A DNA stretch of 64,000 nucleotides from Aporrectodea caliginosa. Taxonomy: Eukaryota > Annelida > Clitellata > Crassiclitellata > Lumbricidae. The translations under genes and the position numbers were made by a program. Under the pieces are notes generated by a model. The model was not told where the DNA came from. It saw only the letters and a list, made by a program, of their open reading frames with translations, and did no database searches. Within the stretch, counting starts at the first letter, position 1, and every line of letters starts with the position of its first letter. The stretch covers positions 1,460,154 through 1,524,153 of the forward strand of contig JACEVL010000482.1 in NCBI GenBank assembly GCA_020284085.1, read 5' to 3'. Below are positions 31,850 to 44,753 of the stretch, piece after piece.

Positions 31850-34800
31850 AGACTACAGAATTTTAGAATAAAAGTTCAAATTTGAAATTTTTAAGGCTTA
31901 ATGAGTTTCATTTTATGTTCGTGACTGATAATGAACGAGCTGAGTCCCTCCCAGATCTCTACCCATTTCGCTCAGGAGCCTTCGGAATCCTGGTACTCCA
32001 CTTTCTGGAAAATATTATCGCTGGCCCGCCATTACTTTTTTCCACCACTGATCGTTCAAGGGTTTGCAATGCATCTCGTTTAATCCGAGAACTATATTCT
32101 TTTCGGTCCACTTAAATGACTTCAATGCTATAGCCTACTAGAGAAAACCTGCTTCAAACGGACGAACCATAAGACGCGAAACGAAGATGTCAACAATAGG
32201 TACATTTATACATACCTACACGTTAGAAGACACGTCAACGGAGTAAACTACCATTCCCACCTGTATAAGATGCTATCCTGCAGTATTCAAGTAGAAATCC
32301 GAAGACATTGTATGAAATGCGGACAGCATCTGCAACCAGGCATCATTCGTAATGGCAGCCCTTTGTCCCTTAATGCGTCAGTTCTCCGCAGATCTGTTGC
32401 TTTTAAGAGACACCGGGAAAAGAAACGATTGTCAATAAAATCAACCTAACATAGAGGCGTGTGGTTTCTATGAGAAAACGTGTGCAAACAGGTATGTGCC
32501 AATCTAAGTTTGTCCATATGCGCATGCCTTTGACGGTCAATCGCGGTTGTACGCTGTCTTTAGTTCAATGACATAGTACGAAAAATAACACAGTCGAACT
32601 ACAACCATTTAGAAAAAGTCAATCGCGTAAAGACCAAGCAGACTGGGCTTCGTCTATAGTCATCGACGCAAACATTCACCATTCATTCCCGCAACTCAGA
32701 AGCAACAGGCTTCTGTCGTATGGCAATCATCTCGTTCTATCCTAAGCCGACATTTGTAAGCCTCACCACGTGTACAAGCATACGAATCCTTATTCAACCA
32801 CGACTTGTGAGTGACTGCCTTATTCTTAACACTTTCAAGAAGATACATGTAGAATCTAGATAGAATGAACTCATCCAATGCATTATGATTGGGTCAAATG
32901 TACCTTTCTAAATATACATGTAGAGTCCAATCATTTAAGACTATGTTCTAATAGCATTCTAATATAATTTACATACATAATAATATAAAAACCAAAATAA
33001 TACCACTCCTATTCAAACGCAAATCAGTAAGTACATGTATATCAAACGAATATGAGAACAATGTTAGTCTCGCCCTAATGGTTGTGGAACACTGTTGTGT
33101 TTGATTTATAGCACGCAGGCTCACAGTCACTATCAGTGTTATTAGGCAATAATATTGTCTGATGCCTTGAAAGATTTGACCTTTCATCTCAGTTACTAGT
33201 AATCGACAATTATAGTAGGCCTATATAAACAAATGTTCCTGCCGTCTGTCAGTCATTAAATTAGGCCTATCTTCCATATTCTCATCGACAGCGTCCAGTA
33301 GATTTTGAAATTCTGAGCGTTATAACTGGTTCGCTTTCTAGGCCTTTATTGATGCGGGGAAATGGTTCCCGGCCTCTAAGCCCTCAAGTGAAAACCAGTA
33401 GCTAAGCTACCGACTACTAGCGACAATTCGTTAACTTAATAATTTTCTTTTTGTTTCAATCGTGGTCTCCAATTTTGGACGAAGGCATCAGCAGCAAGAG
33501 AGGAGCAAAATTTTGCTTTTAAGGTGCTAGTCACAGTGGAATTGACTGACATTCTAATAATCAGTCAATGTCAGACCATTACATAGACCCTGTAATTTAA
33601 GGGGTCTTTTATATATATACAATTACTCTACTTCTAATTAACAAAATAATTCATCAGGAATAGTTGATAACAATTTGTCGTCTTATTGTCGCTCTAATTT
33701 GGGCTTCTCGTTTTATGGTATGATCCATAGTTGTAGAAAGGTTTTTTCGTTTTTAATCTTTGTCCAAAAACTGTCGTTTTTATTATTTTATTCACGTCTT
33801 TTTACCGTTTTTTAAATCTTTGTATGTAACTTTATTTATATATGTACTGTATGTTATTATTTGTTTAATTTTATTTTTGTCTGATGTCCATTACGTTGTA
33901 TCCGTACCTTCAAGGATTCAGCTAATTTACGTCACTATTTAATGTTATCATTTGCGAAATAAATAGCACAGTTCAAGAAATAAAACTTAAAAGTTATCTG
34001 AATTTCTAAGTTATCCAAATGCGAAATGTTGTCTCTGGACACAGTTATCTCCGATTCACTTATAAACTGACTGATATTACTGCATATCAAGACGTTATAC
34101 AAAATTTGAGAAGATTTCGATATTTTTAATTTCTCCATTTCTTATAAAACCAAACTTATTAAAAATTAAATAATTGTTGTAGATTATTGTTTCTTAGTGT
34201 TTACTAATAAAGTTGAGTAATTTTTTTATTAAAATTAAATTGTGTCAACACGGTTTTTAATTTTTAAATGCAGTAGGGCCTACAAGATGTAGACTAACAA
34301 AAGTCAAAATATCTTTTCCGTTTTTGTCTCGGTTTTTCCTTGTTTTTAACTTTTTATTATAAAAAAACAACGTTTTTCGTTTTTTATTTTGTTTTTACCG
34401 TTTTTAACAACTATTGTATGATCTTGCTTGGCATTTATTTGTAACTAGACTTGTTCAATCACAATGTACCTGATTGCGGTGTGACTGTCAGTTTTGTAAC
34501 CAATAAACGAATATAATAATAATAACAAACATATCAGCCATTTATTCTGAGAACGTTTCTTGTCATACTTGCCACCGGTTCAATGGCAGCAGTGTGTTTA
34601 AAATGCTCAGCCTTGGCCACGCACTGCGTTTTTATCATATAATTTTATGAATGGAACACTTTAGGATCGATTAAGTACCCGTCGGCGGCCGCGACAAAGA
34701 GTATCTTAAGATCTCTTTAATCCAGTGCGTCACTGAATGTGGACAAGCATAAAACAACTCCAGGCACTTTGTATGAATAAAAGTGTTAGATTTACATATA

Positions 34801-35400
34801 TAATAAAAGAGACTTTACATATGCTAACGTGAATAGAATAGACGAGCTTTCGCAACAGACACTCGCTGCAAGTAATTTCATCAGCAGCCCTGAAAAATTG
34901 ACTGACATTTCTACCTCTTATGCTTCTGAACAGACTCAGTTCCTCGAGTCAACAAAAGTAATAAAGCTGTCCGCTTATTTCGGCTTCAATAAATTATCAG
35001 TATAAAATGAACAGTTATGGTAGAAGTCAGTCACAACTGATGATGCCAGTAGCAACAACTTAGCCGCCACGAAGTCGATCGATATATATTGTTATTCTTG
35101 GCAATGTGATATGTAGTCGAAGTGCCATTTTGCTTTTAGTCCTTTAATATTAGGCGATGTTATGCACAGCAACGTGTGTTGCGAAACTCTTTGATGATTA
35201 TGTGATGTAATATATGGCCTAATGTTATGTTAGGTTTGCTATGCTCTGCTTTTTGTGTTATATTAGGCTACCTTACGTAATTTTAGGGTAGGGTGGGTAG
35301 GTTGGTGTACGGTAGAGTAGCATATGGTAGAGTGTGTCACATTAGGGTAGGGTGATCACTTTTGAACAACAGATAGGTTTAGAGAAAATAATTTCAAACA
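31850..35400. other. Duplicated 5'-flank block (copy B)
   Basis: Aligns with 13600-16053 (A) and with 49200-52800 (C). No gene is recognised; frames here are short and not kept between copies. It contains a ~915-bp insertion relative to C (33612-34526). Between 34527 and 35400 it matches 50947-52790 of C, minus C's own insertions. Confidence 0.75.
33612..34526. mobile_element. Insertion shared by flanks A and B, absent in C
   Basis: In C the sequence runs directly from GGGGTCTTTAATACATGC to AAACATATCAGCC. In B about 915 bp lie between these, ending AACCAATAAACGAATATAAT and an AAT tract, a retroelement-like tail. Flank A keeps the first ~300 bp (15735-16053) before its homology breaks. It has poly-T and CGTTTTT-rich segments and no coding sequence. 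Confidence 0.6.
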
Positions 35401-35439
35401 ACTACAGTAACTGTCTTCAGACTTGCTTGCGGGATGACT

Positions 35440-35755
35440 GGAATTTGGAATGATATACCGCTCACTTTACTTAACTCAACTAACATCTAGCTGTTTAAAA
35501 TCAGACTACGGTCTCGTCACCCCGTTTGTCTAGTGCTAGTTAAATTTATTCGACCTAGTTAACTAGTTAAGAATGATAAAGTATGCTTTTGTTACAGGTG
35601 GCCCATTATCGGAACCTAGGTCCTTTCGGGTCGTAGTCCTATTAATCCCTTCTGTTGCTAATATGTTCTGTCTTTTATTTCGTTGTCAATTAATGTTATT
35701 TTGGTTCAATAAAATTTATGTTTATGGTTGTGGTTATGGTTATCAGGTATAACCT
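35440..35755 (+). mobile_element. LINE 3'-end fragment
   Basis: Begins at the point where homology with gene C's flank stops (GGATGACTGGAAT). Reads TGIWNDIPLTLLNSTN, an ORF2 C-terminus, and ends in a (GGTTAT)n tail at about 35725-35750. Confidence 0.6.
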
Positions 35756-36780
35756 TACATTTGGGTTATATGTAATGTCGCCTTAAGAAACCTCTCCAAG
35801 CCATTCCTGGCGTTATGCTTCTTTAGTAACTGTTGTAATCTTACAACTATAATGGTCAATCTAATGACACTTCAGTTCAGTATGAAAGTAGAGTAAGGTG
35901 TTAGTGACAATTTTTTATTATAATGCCTGGGACTTCCCCTTGCTCTGTTCATATTAGTAGTAGAAACTCAGGTGCAAAATCTTTTTAAAAATTCCATTAT
36001 TTGAGTTTGCCACATGACAACTTAAATTTTTCATAAGACATTATTAATCACTGAAGCCGTAAAAATCAACTTTTTATTTTTTGTTCAGAAGCTGGATGAA
36101 CGTTAAACACTTATAGAACCTATTCTTTGATTACTGCAATATGTGATGAGTGTGAGGTACCATGGATAGTTGCATAGTGAGGTACCATGGATAGTTGCAT
36201 GGATAGTTGCATACCTTATTCTCTGATGATTTGTTTAATAAATAAATGATTACATCGATTAAATAATAAATATATGAATTAGAATCAAATGGAACTGAGG
36301 AGTAAATAAAGAAATTGTAGTCTAAAAAAATTCTGTAATTCTGCAAATGTAAGGCTTCTATATATTTATATATATATATATATATATATCCATAATCTAT
36401 TTCAAATTTTGAAATAGCAGAAAAGCACTTCCTTTCAAAAGTAAATAATAATATTTTGCAAAAGAATTAATATCTTGATAAAGATTTTGGTCTCGGGTCA
36501 GAACATGTTTATTAATATATTGGAAGATCAGATTATAAGCAACTTTTTAAAAGTTAAAATTATTTTTTAGCTTATATAAAAAATTACTTTGCATGAAAAA
36601 TCCAATACCCAACACTTAGTCTAGTATTATGTTTCCAATGTATCTGATCTCTGTATTGACTTGCTTGTTTTCCGTACTGTTTAATTGGAAAAACTGGCTA
36701 GGATAGCATGTTCAAACCCTCTATTATAGATCTGATACTGAAATTTGCGTTGTTGGATTCATCAATGATTCAATCAGTTG
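35756..36780. other. AT-rich stretch, no gene recognised
   Basis: No coding sequence found. It contains a short direct repeat (GGTACCATGGATAGTTGCAT, near 36157 and 36181) and a (TA)n tract at 36358-36390. Confidence 0.5.
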
Positions 36781-36799
36781 TGCAAGACTACCCTCAAGA

Positions 36800-37870
36800 A
36801 AACAGATTTACAATTTTTTCATTTGTTGTAAGTCAATGGCAAAACTGTTCGTGAAAGTGCACGCAAGACAATTGGAACAGTTGCAGCTTTTGGAATAAAG
36901 CTCACTTGCCCATGACTACAATGCAACATGCAATCGGGAGGCTAGAGAATTTCCACAATGAGTGGAGGGATTTATTAAAGGCAGCAAAGAGAGGAGGAGA
37001 CATACAGAAAGTAAAAGAGCAACGATTTTTCGAATCATTACAGAAAACATTTAATATTTCGCATTCTGATGCAAAAGTGTCAATAAAAATCCTGAGGACA
37101 TAGCATTTCTGCAGGCTCAGCTTGGAGATGGACAGTGATAGGCAAAAATAAGCTAAAAAGTTGATAACTTTTAGTTAAACTCAAAGTTTTAGTTAAGGAT
37201 GAAGAAAAATAGTTTATTTAAAACCAAAGTTGAACTAATATTTTTAGGTCTTGACTGAAAAATTTAACTAAAGAAATCAGCAACTGCGCAACTATCTTCC
37301 GCAATGATTGTCGTGGGTAGGGCCTAACTGGTTTTATTACTCAGAGTCAAGTGCGCTGCATTTAATTGCATGATGCATCATCGTTTGAATTAGCAAACTT
37401 CATTATTTTCTGGTAGAACTGTAGGACTAGTATACATTACACAGTTTGAAAGTGAAATTGTCATTGACACTGTGTAGGTCTAGTATTAGGACTACAGTTC
37501 ACATATCATCTGTTATTGTGAAAATGTTTGTAAAAAAGTTTGCTAAAAACTTGGAAAAAGTTTAACTAAAAATAACTATGTTTAGTTTGGTTAACTTATT
37601 TACAAAATCAGTTGCCAACTTTAGTTAAACTGCTTTATTTTAGTTGAAAAATAGTTGAAGTTGAACTAAAATAATTAGTTTAGTGTCCATCACTGGAGAG
37701 GGAAGGATGTCAAGTTCAATGGCACAGGTGGATAACAAGTTGAAAAACCAGATGAAGATAAAGAAAGAGCGAAAGGTGAAATTAAGGCCAGAGTTGATAG
37801 AGAAAAATAGAGACATAAATTGTTCGCAACAGAAAACGGTCACCAACTGGCACTCCTTATTTTGATAATC
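36800..37870 (+). pseudogene. Element-derived multicopy ORF, split by a hAT MITE
   Basis: Frame 36906-37103 reads RLENFHNEWRDLLKAAKRGG, KVKEQRFFESLQKTFNISHS and DAKVSIKI; one shift on is EDIAFLQAQLGDG. After the 563-bp hAT insertion it resumes with GRMSSSMAQVDNKLK and KKERKVK. From memory this pattern (xLQKxFDIAHxDAL...FLxxQRxxGRxGxM...VDxKL) is a multicopy, probably transposon-borne, ORF in many animals. Frameshifts and the insertion make it a pseudogene. Confidence 0.55.
37133..37695. mobile_element. hAT-like MITE
   Basis: Inverted ends CAGTGATAGGCAAAA and CAGTGATGGACACTAAAC (reverse complement). It is flanked by near-identical 8-bp duplications GAGATGGA (37125-37132) and GAGAGGGA (37696-37703). 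The interior is rich in TTAGTTAAACT words. Non-coding. Confidence 0.85.
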
Positions 37871-38094
37871 GAAAGCGCCATGTTCAAACATCTCTAAACC
37901 CATCCCACTGTGGTGTGTCAGCAACAAGCTTTGTCTACGATCAGACGGTTGCGGGTTCGACACATTTCAATTCCTTCGTCACTAATTAAGCACTCACGCA
38001 TAAAGGTGGTACCGGCGTCAGCTGGGAATTGAACGTTTAATTCCGCGATGCACTGGCCCCTTTGTCCCGGACATTGACATCAGTCCAATGCCGG

Positions 38095-38242
38095 TGTCAC
38101 GAAATGAGTATTCTCCCCATTACAATTATATCCCCTTGACGAAATGTCCGGCCGGATAATCTATATCGGCATATTCCATCCTGGGGAAAAAATTCATTCA
38201 TCCCCTCGGATAGTCTTAGTACGGATAGAATATCACGGGACA
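38095..38242. mobile_element. CCGG-target element, deleted copy
   Basis: Starts TGTCACGAAAT and ends AGAATATCACGGGACA, with CCGG before (38091-38094) and CTGG after. It is in exactly the same host site as the element at 16212 (CAATGCCGG left, GGCTCAAGAGCTT right) and shares CATTCATCCCC and GATAGTCTTAG with it. It is probably an internally deleted form of the same ancestral insertion. The site is empty in gene D (57646, 57737). Confidence 0.78.
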
Positions 38243-38701
38243 CTGGCTCAAGAGCTTAGGAAAAGGAAATTGGCTTCTCTCCTAAATCCCACTTTAGGAC
38301 TTGAGACCTTCAGAAAACATATAACATGTCCGTCCTGTATGTTGGAGCATTTTTTAATAACCGAATCCGTGAAACCATTCCGTGGTGAATGTCAACTGAT
38401 CTCGCTTCCAGAGATCTTGTGTTGCAGAAGCAAGCATGATCGAATTCTGAATTTAAGATCGTATACGGTAATCATGAATGAACACGTTGAAAGAGCATAC
38501 AAGTCCGGACATAAGATTGTCTAAAAGCTGTAAATCGAAGCTGCATGTTTATTATCAAACCCAAAGAAAGTGGCAGCAATTAAACGTGTTAAAGGCAAAT
38601 GTTGGGCAACAATATCGGTTGGAGGCCTAGGATGTGATATAATGTAATGTGATTCCATCTGTTGTAATGTAGGGCAAATACCACATCAGAAAGAAACCTC
38701 C

Positions 38702-39301
38702 TCAATTCCTTTTCATCATCATTCTGCTTCTGGAAATATATTTGCTGGTGCCACCCCAAACGTTCATTATTCTGTTGTGAGCATTCAAACTAGACACGCC
38801 GCAATAGTTCCACCACCAGCCGCCAATGCCGTTAATAGCACAATTACTGCTGGATGTACGATCATTGTCTTTGTCAAAGGTCGAGAATTTCATTCCCACC
38901 GCCTTCCAGCCCGCGACGTAGTAGTTGAAAGCGTCGCCGGCGTCCCCCGTGTATCCGGAAACGTTGAGGACGTAGCCACTGACTTCGTTGCTCAGCTGAA
39001 AAAACTCGTATTCAGCTGAATAGGGCCTACCATTTGCGAGTGTCGTTAGTCTCCACTTCCACTCTCAGCTTCCAGTTTCCACTTGACGTCAAACGGTAGA
39101 GATTCTCGTTTCCGAACCAGTAATGTTCTCCTCCAGGGTCTCCGAAGCCGGTTCTGTAGCTATTCCAGGACTTGTTGAACATCATGCTGTCGTCAACGAC
39201 TTGTTTCTGGATGATAAACCATCCATGAATGAATACTGCCGCCACTGGTTGCGTCGTGTTGGGAACAAACACACTGCTATTGTAGTAGTCGGCTGTGAAA
39301 C
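38702..39301 (-). pseudogene. Gene C exon 4: FReD with a 7-bp frameshifting insertion
   Basis: 600 nt instead of 593. The extra GGGCCTA at 39023-39029 (between GAATA and CCATTT) makes the sense strand read AAA TGG TAG, an immediate stop after NDTRKW. Everything from YSAEYEF on, including the calcium motif TFDKDND and both cysteines (NCAINGIGGWWWNYC), is lost from the product. The downstream frame is still open to the normal TGA, so the lesion is young. The intact part is closest to gene B. Unless the insert is an assembly error or polymorphism, gene C is a pseudogene or encodes a truncated PAN/type II protein. Confidence 0.85.
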
Positions 39302-39718
39302 CTAAATAAAAAATGACTATGGCAATAAGAATGACGTAATATTATGCCTTTTATAGCGCTCATTCAAGATATCTATTCAGAGGTTTTTTAAGAACCACTC
39401 AAAGGCAAGGACGTCGACCTGAAATGTAATGTGAGAAAAAGATTCTCCAAATGTAAGCTCTGCTTCGCTGCTGTAAAAAGATTGAGTTTCCCTAGGCTCC
39501 AGAGCAGTTTGTATAATGCTGTCTGGTTCTAACTCTAATTGACATTGGCGTAAGTCAGTTCTAGTTTGCTTTTCGATTCCTTGGGACATAGACAGTGACA
39601 CCCAAAAGACTATTGAAGATAGACTAATATTACTGACAATGCCGCCAACTGTGAATAATGTTCACATGTTGATTGACCTAGGGAAAGCTGGTGGTATAGG
39701 CAGTTCATGGAGTGCCGG

Positions 39719-41957
39719 TGTCACGATATAAAGTCTCCCCCCGAAACAGAGTCGCCTCCTTGCCGTAACAGAGTCTCCCCCGGAGACTTTGTATCGGAAC
39801 AAAGTCTCCCCATTGAAATAGAATCTCCCCTATCTACGATACAAAGTCTCCCCCTTACTAAAATCGCCCCCTCTGTTTTCATTTGCTTTTCTATATTATT
39901 TAAAATAGGATTTAATATGTGCATTTCTGAAATAAATTACTTTCAAGTTTATTAGTTGAACTGGACATGAAACAACTATGGAATTAAATGCGAAAATTGT
40001 GAAATAAATGTTTTATAGTAGTAAATGCATCATGTAAATAGGATGTCGGACGCGCTTATGTCATGAAAACGCAGTGGAGAGATAACACACTGTCATAGGC
40101 TATAACTAAGAAAATAGCTCGATCACACAACAAGTAGACTTTAACTGGTGCTAGTTGGCACTGTTTGCTGAAAAGATTCTGAGCATTACCAGTCACTAAT
40201 TGATACTTATTCATTATGCCAATAGAGCTAATTAGCTTCAAAGTGATTCTTCTAAGGTTAGACCTACCACTGAAATTGTGTTGGATATTAGTCGTTCAAT
40301 ATGATTAGCGTCAGATGTATCGGGCCAGCTTATTAGCTATATACAAGTAGTCTGAAACAAAGCCTGCGAGTAATTATAACTGTACTGGCTTCCTAAGACG
40401 AGCTAGCATTGGCTTCTATGCGATTATTGATGCGGATTAGGCCTACCCTTCAACTGGTATCAGTCAACTGATAAGACTTTGCGCTTGATTTTCTGTGATT
40501 CATCTGGTTAGCCTAATGTTTGCTTATTATTGTTTGCTGGTGTCAGATTATTACCTAGAACAGGAAAGTCATAACCAGTGATTGTAAATGAAGTACTGGC
40601 TTTCGGATATGAGCTTGCCCTTGCTTTTCTGGCATTCATGGATAAAGATTAGGCATTCACGGAATTATTGGCAATAGGACTACCCATTAAATAATCGCAG
40701 CTAAACCAAACCTATTTAGTATCGCTAGGCCAATAAGTAAAAAAATAAAGCATTGTAGTCCATGAAGCCAGTACAGTCTAGTCTTGAGATTAAGCCTACT
40801 AGGCATTTGTTGATCCACGGAATTATTCGGCTTAGAATGGAATTTTGCACACGGGGGTAATAAAAGCTAGAACAAAGTTGATTGGTTGACTATAATAGTA
40901 ATAGACAGACCACCATGAATTTATTATTCGTAGCTCAAGTTTATTTCTACATAGGCTTTGATGATCTTAAAGGATTCAATATTAGTTAGTATATCTATTG
41001 GGTATAAGTTGCATTAATAAGTACTACTTAGTGAAACATTTCAAAATTATTTTCATGGATAAGTCTGAGTGTAAAGCTTTGCTTAATTACGTTACCAAAA
41101 ATGAAGAGAATCATGCAGCAGAATATTCTAAAGGTGAGGAACGTCGTCTATGAGAGAAATCTGTTTAATTCTGAGTCAGAAATGCAGACTTTGCTGATGG
41201 ATGAAGTTACCGATTATATAACTTCCATTTATCAAGCAGGTGAGTGAGGTGGCGAGGAAGACCCAAAAAGGATGAAAATCCTGCTTACAGGGTCAACTTT
41301 GCTAATAATTAACTTAACCATATAACAGAACGGTTATAATATGCAACTAATATGAAACCATTAAGCGAAAAGAGACAAACAGAAGGGAAAAGGACAACAT
41401 AACCAGCAGATTAGCAGTAATTAATAAGGCTAATTAATAATGAGTCTTAATGACATCATACACCAAGTGAATGCATAACATTTTTTAAACCATTGAAGAT
41501 TTGCCGCCTGTTGGATGAAGAGAGGAATCTTATTCCAAACACTCAAGCTTTTGTTAACCCAAGGAAGCTAAATAAAGTTGATTGGTGAGCTATAATAAGT
41601 GTAGGCCTAATGTCACTGAACATTAATATAGCACTTCTTCAAGATTTCTACTAAAAGGTGCTTTCTGCGCTAGTCCATACGATGTTAACTGTCATTACAA
41701 ACGAATATATTACATCAGTTAGCAAAACAATGCAATAAATATGATGTTAGTGTAGGCTATCTTGTGTTGAAATAAAGTCTCCCCCGGGAGACTTTATTTC
41801 GACGGGGGATGAAATATTCTCTCCCCCGGAGACTATATTCTGAAACAAAGTCTCCGGGGGGCGAATTTATTCTGAAACAGATCCGCCGGGGAGAATCTAT
41901 TTCGAAATAGAGTCTCCGGGGGGGAGACTTTTAGGGGGGAGAGTCTGTCACGCGACA
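39719..41957. mobile_element. Large CCGG-target element (2.2 kb)
   Basis: Begins TGTCACGATATAAAGTCTCC and ends GAGTCTGTCACGCGACA. The subterminal parts hold many GGGGGAGACTTT/AAAGTCTCCCCC blocks. It is flanked by CCGG (39715-39718) and CCTG (41958-41961). The paralog sites in B (about 18243) and D (about 59217) read GGAGTGTCGGCT with nothing inserted. The left ~950 bp are the reverse complement of 4740-5995. The interior (40860-41760) has no coding sequence I can identify. Non-autonomous. Confidence 0.85.
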
Positions 41958-41964
41958 CCTGCTA

Positions 41965-42735
41965 TCCTATTGACTGACCCACGATTTGGAACGGGATGTT
42001 AGGTGGCAGATAGGGTCTGCCAGAACCGTCATACTAGACCTTTGGAGACAATACAGTAGGCTGAGGTAACCGGTGTAATCTAGTAGCGAGGCAGAGAAAC
42101 CATCTAGCATTTATTGCAAGACAGCAGGTCTTGAAGGAAATATAGGGTCTATTGTTCTAGGAACTATTGCATCCATTTCGTTACAGCTTGAAAAAACAAT
42201 GGCCTCGACTGGTCATGAGTCTCTATATTATTCTTGGACGCGTCATACATTGACATCCTGGGAAGGAGTCCCATTATCCAATCAACCCGTGAGAATTTGT
42301 AACCTGCTAGGCTAAATTGGAATGAAAAACGGTTCGATATAGCAATGTAAACGACATTTCTATAAGACCTTTCAAACACTTCTAATCGGAATAATCAACC
42401 AAATGGTTCCAACAAAAGGTATGCAGAACATAGAGCTGCAAAAATATAAAAGAGCTGCTTTCATGGCACTATGTCTCGCCTCGAGAACTATGACTTAATA
42501 ATTGTACACAGAAGCTACTTGCTTAGCACAATCAATAGAACAGCTTATTTAGAAGTCGACCGTTCCAACAGCGTTGTCCGACGCAAGAGAGAAACCGATG
42601 AGCTCGTAAAGTTGGCCGGAAGTGAAATGCCTGTAAATCTTGACGAGCATCAGAATGAAATATTGGCTGGCCCCCTGCATGCTGGAAGATATTTCGGCCA
42701 TAGGAGATACGCTACTTCCCTGCGTAACTAGGGTC
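41965..42735. other. Conserved intron 3 block of gene C
   Basis: Matches the D block (59215-59340 plus 60884-61368 and 62602-62720) and the B block at 18110-18720. It has a plus-strand TATAAA at 42445-42450 and a plus frame 42471-42731 containing RKRETDELVKLAGSEMPVNL and LHAGRYFGHRRYATSLRN. The frame lengths differ in B and D, so coding status is open. Confidence 0.5.
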
Positions 42736-42739
42736 TTGC

Positions 42740-42846
<107 letters not shown>

Positions 42847-42849
42847 CAT

Positions 42850-43704
42850 CATCATCATCATCACATATTCGTTTATTTCAAGAAAATCAAGTTGACACAG
42901 CCGCAACTTCAACAAGCAATAGTGCATTATGCGGCATATTCTGAGGCGCTTAGCCAGCGTGGCCTAATATTGTGGGCTTCACAATACTGTCAGTATATGT
43001 TCTTATACAGCATTCTGGGAATAAAATTCCTATCGTCCTTTGGAGGCAGTTTGTAACCGTGGACTCGAGTTCGTAGATTATAGCTGTGACTCCGGGACTC
43101 TGGTAGAAAGCTTCTAAGAACATGGCTTTCATTTGTAATGACGGCCCTGAAGAGAGAATCATCGGCCTTGGCTGCCATTTGCTGGACAGTTGGAGCAGTG
43201 GTGGGGAGAAACCCGCATCGCTTAAGCTTGTTCACCAGTTGTTCCATCCTAGCACGGTCAGAGGCCTGGGTATATCCCCACCAGGCCGGCGATGCATACA
43301 TCAACGTTGCAACTGTTGTCATTCTTGCGACCTGTTGAATGGCTGATGGTGGAAGACCATGTGATCTCAGGACGCGAAGAGCATACATTGACGAGGCGCA
43401 GGACGAAACTACCTCGGTGAGATGCGGAGTCATACTGAGTTCTGAGCTGATGGTCACGCCCAACACCCGGATGGAGTCGACTCGTTCTGCTCCAGGAACT
43501 ATCCGCGAAGGGAGGGGTATGCGGCTCCTTCCCCTCTTGAAGACGATCATTTCTCTCGTTTTAGATGAGTTGAGGCAGAGGTTATTTTCTTTAGCCCAGA
43601 TTGAGACGTGGTCGAGTTCTGCTGTGGCTGTTGATATGTTGTTTGAGCCGACGATCAGATATGTATCGTCAGCATATTTTAACATGACGTTAAAGTCATG
43701 AAGC
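42850..43704 (-). mobile_element. 5'-truncated LINE (RT C-terminal half)
   Basis: Minus frame ending at 42990. Starts within the RT at MLKYADDTYLIVGSNN (YADD motif), continues with the thumb and C-terminal region (IRVLGVTISSELSMTPHL, TLMYASPAWWGYTQASDRAR, LKRCGF) and ends with YNLRTRVHGYKLPPKDDRNF and RMLYKNIY, typical of CR1/Jockey-group LINEs. The frame is uninterrupted, so the insertion is fairly recent. It splits the ancestral AAT tract of intron 3 of gene C. Confidence 0.88.
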
Positions 43705-43734
43705 GGATGACAACAACAACAACAACAATAACAA

Positions 43735-43852
<118 letters not shown>

Positions 43853-44111
43853 TAACATAAATAATAATAATATAAATTATATCAATAATCTCAGACACGA
43901 AGAAGGAGATACTATGATAGAAAAAAGCAAAACAAAGGAATAGGCACGCAGAGAGAGACTGAGAAACATATCGACCCAACAAGTAGGCTACGTAGAGGCA
44001 CCGAGAGAATAGTAGGCCTAAATAGATAATAGGTGAAGATAATTATACCGTGTGCGTATGTGTTGTGCGTGTGTATGCGAGGGAGAGAGATGCATGTACT
44101 ACACAGAATAC

Positions 44112-44285
44112 CTGTAGGAGGCAGACAGTAGGCCCAGACTCTGCCGTCCATGAAGCATCCATCGTTGTTTGGATATCCAGACTTGATGTTCTGCGTGCAG
44201 TTGTAGTAAATGACTCCGTTCAGTGAAAATGGAAACGAACAACACTGATCAGGAACCAGTTTGAAGGCGGAAGTGTCAGGAGCAG
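44112..44285 (-). CDS. Gene C exon 3: fibronectin type II-like module
   Basis: 174 nt, two codons longer than in A, B and D, with acceptor GGTTCAG at 44286 and donor CTACAG|GTATTC at 44111, phase 1 both sides. Reads [50 protein letters not shown] and WAYC; the extra residues (SG) are in the variable stretch. The exon itself is intact although exon 4 is broken. Confidence 0.82.
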
Positions 44286-44489
44286 CTGAACCAGTCAACA
44301 GACAAATAAATAATTTGCACTACTTCACTGCAGCTCTCTACAGAAATAACCGTTATCAATGTCAGCATCACTGTCGTTACCCTATTATCATAGTCTGAAT
44401 AGATATAGGTGAAGATAATTATACTGTGTGCGTATGTGTTGTGCGTGTGTGTATGCGAGGGAGAGCGATGCATGTGCTACACAGAATAC

Positions 44490-44612
44490 CTGTAGGTAAG
44501 TAAGTAAGTATATTTTTTATTGATCCAATTGCTAACCGCACTTTGAGACAGACAGTAGGTCCAACATTGCTCAGGAACCACTTTGAAGGCGGAGGTTGTG
44601 CCAACATCTTAA
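44490..44612 (-). pseudogene. Partial duplicate of gene C exon 3
   Basis: A second copy of the exon 3 region (44385-44640) keeps the sequence around both splice sites (ACAGAATACCTGTAGG on the left; CATTGCTCAGGAACCACTTTG on the right). The middle of the module is replaced by about 60 bp with (GTAA)n and an unrelated segment (TTTATTGATCCAATTGC). It lacks the cysteine core and cannot encode the module. Confidence 0.75.
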
Positions 44613-44716
44613 CCAGTCAACAGACAAATAAATAAATCCTTACTAACATGACCAAAATCGTGTTCGATTTTTTAAAGTAAATTCAATATGTCCCAATTAC
44701 AATCGCTTAGTCGTAC

Positions 44717-44753
44717 CGTTAACAGATGGACATGTTCCATCGTACATCTTGTC
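44717..44753 (-). CDS. Gene C exon 2: 37-nt micro-exon
   Basis: Acceptor TTTCTCTACAG at 44754 and donor AACG|GTACGAC at 44716. Encodes DKMYDGTCPSVN plus one base, phases 0 and 1 as in A and B. Its preservation between long, rearranged introns supports it as a real exon. Confidence 0.8.

Noticed and set aside
38144..38524. 126-codon plus frame downstream of gene C
   Set aside because: It begins inside a CCGG element, and the matching sequence in A and B has stops and shifts; D is shifted by a GGCCTA gain. Not conserved as coding.
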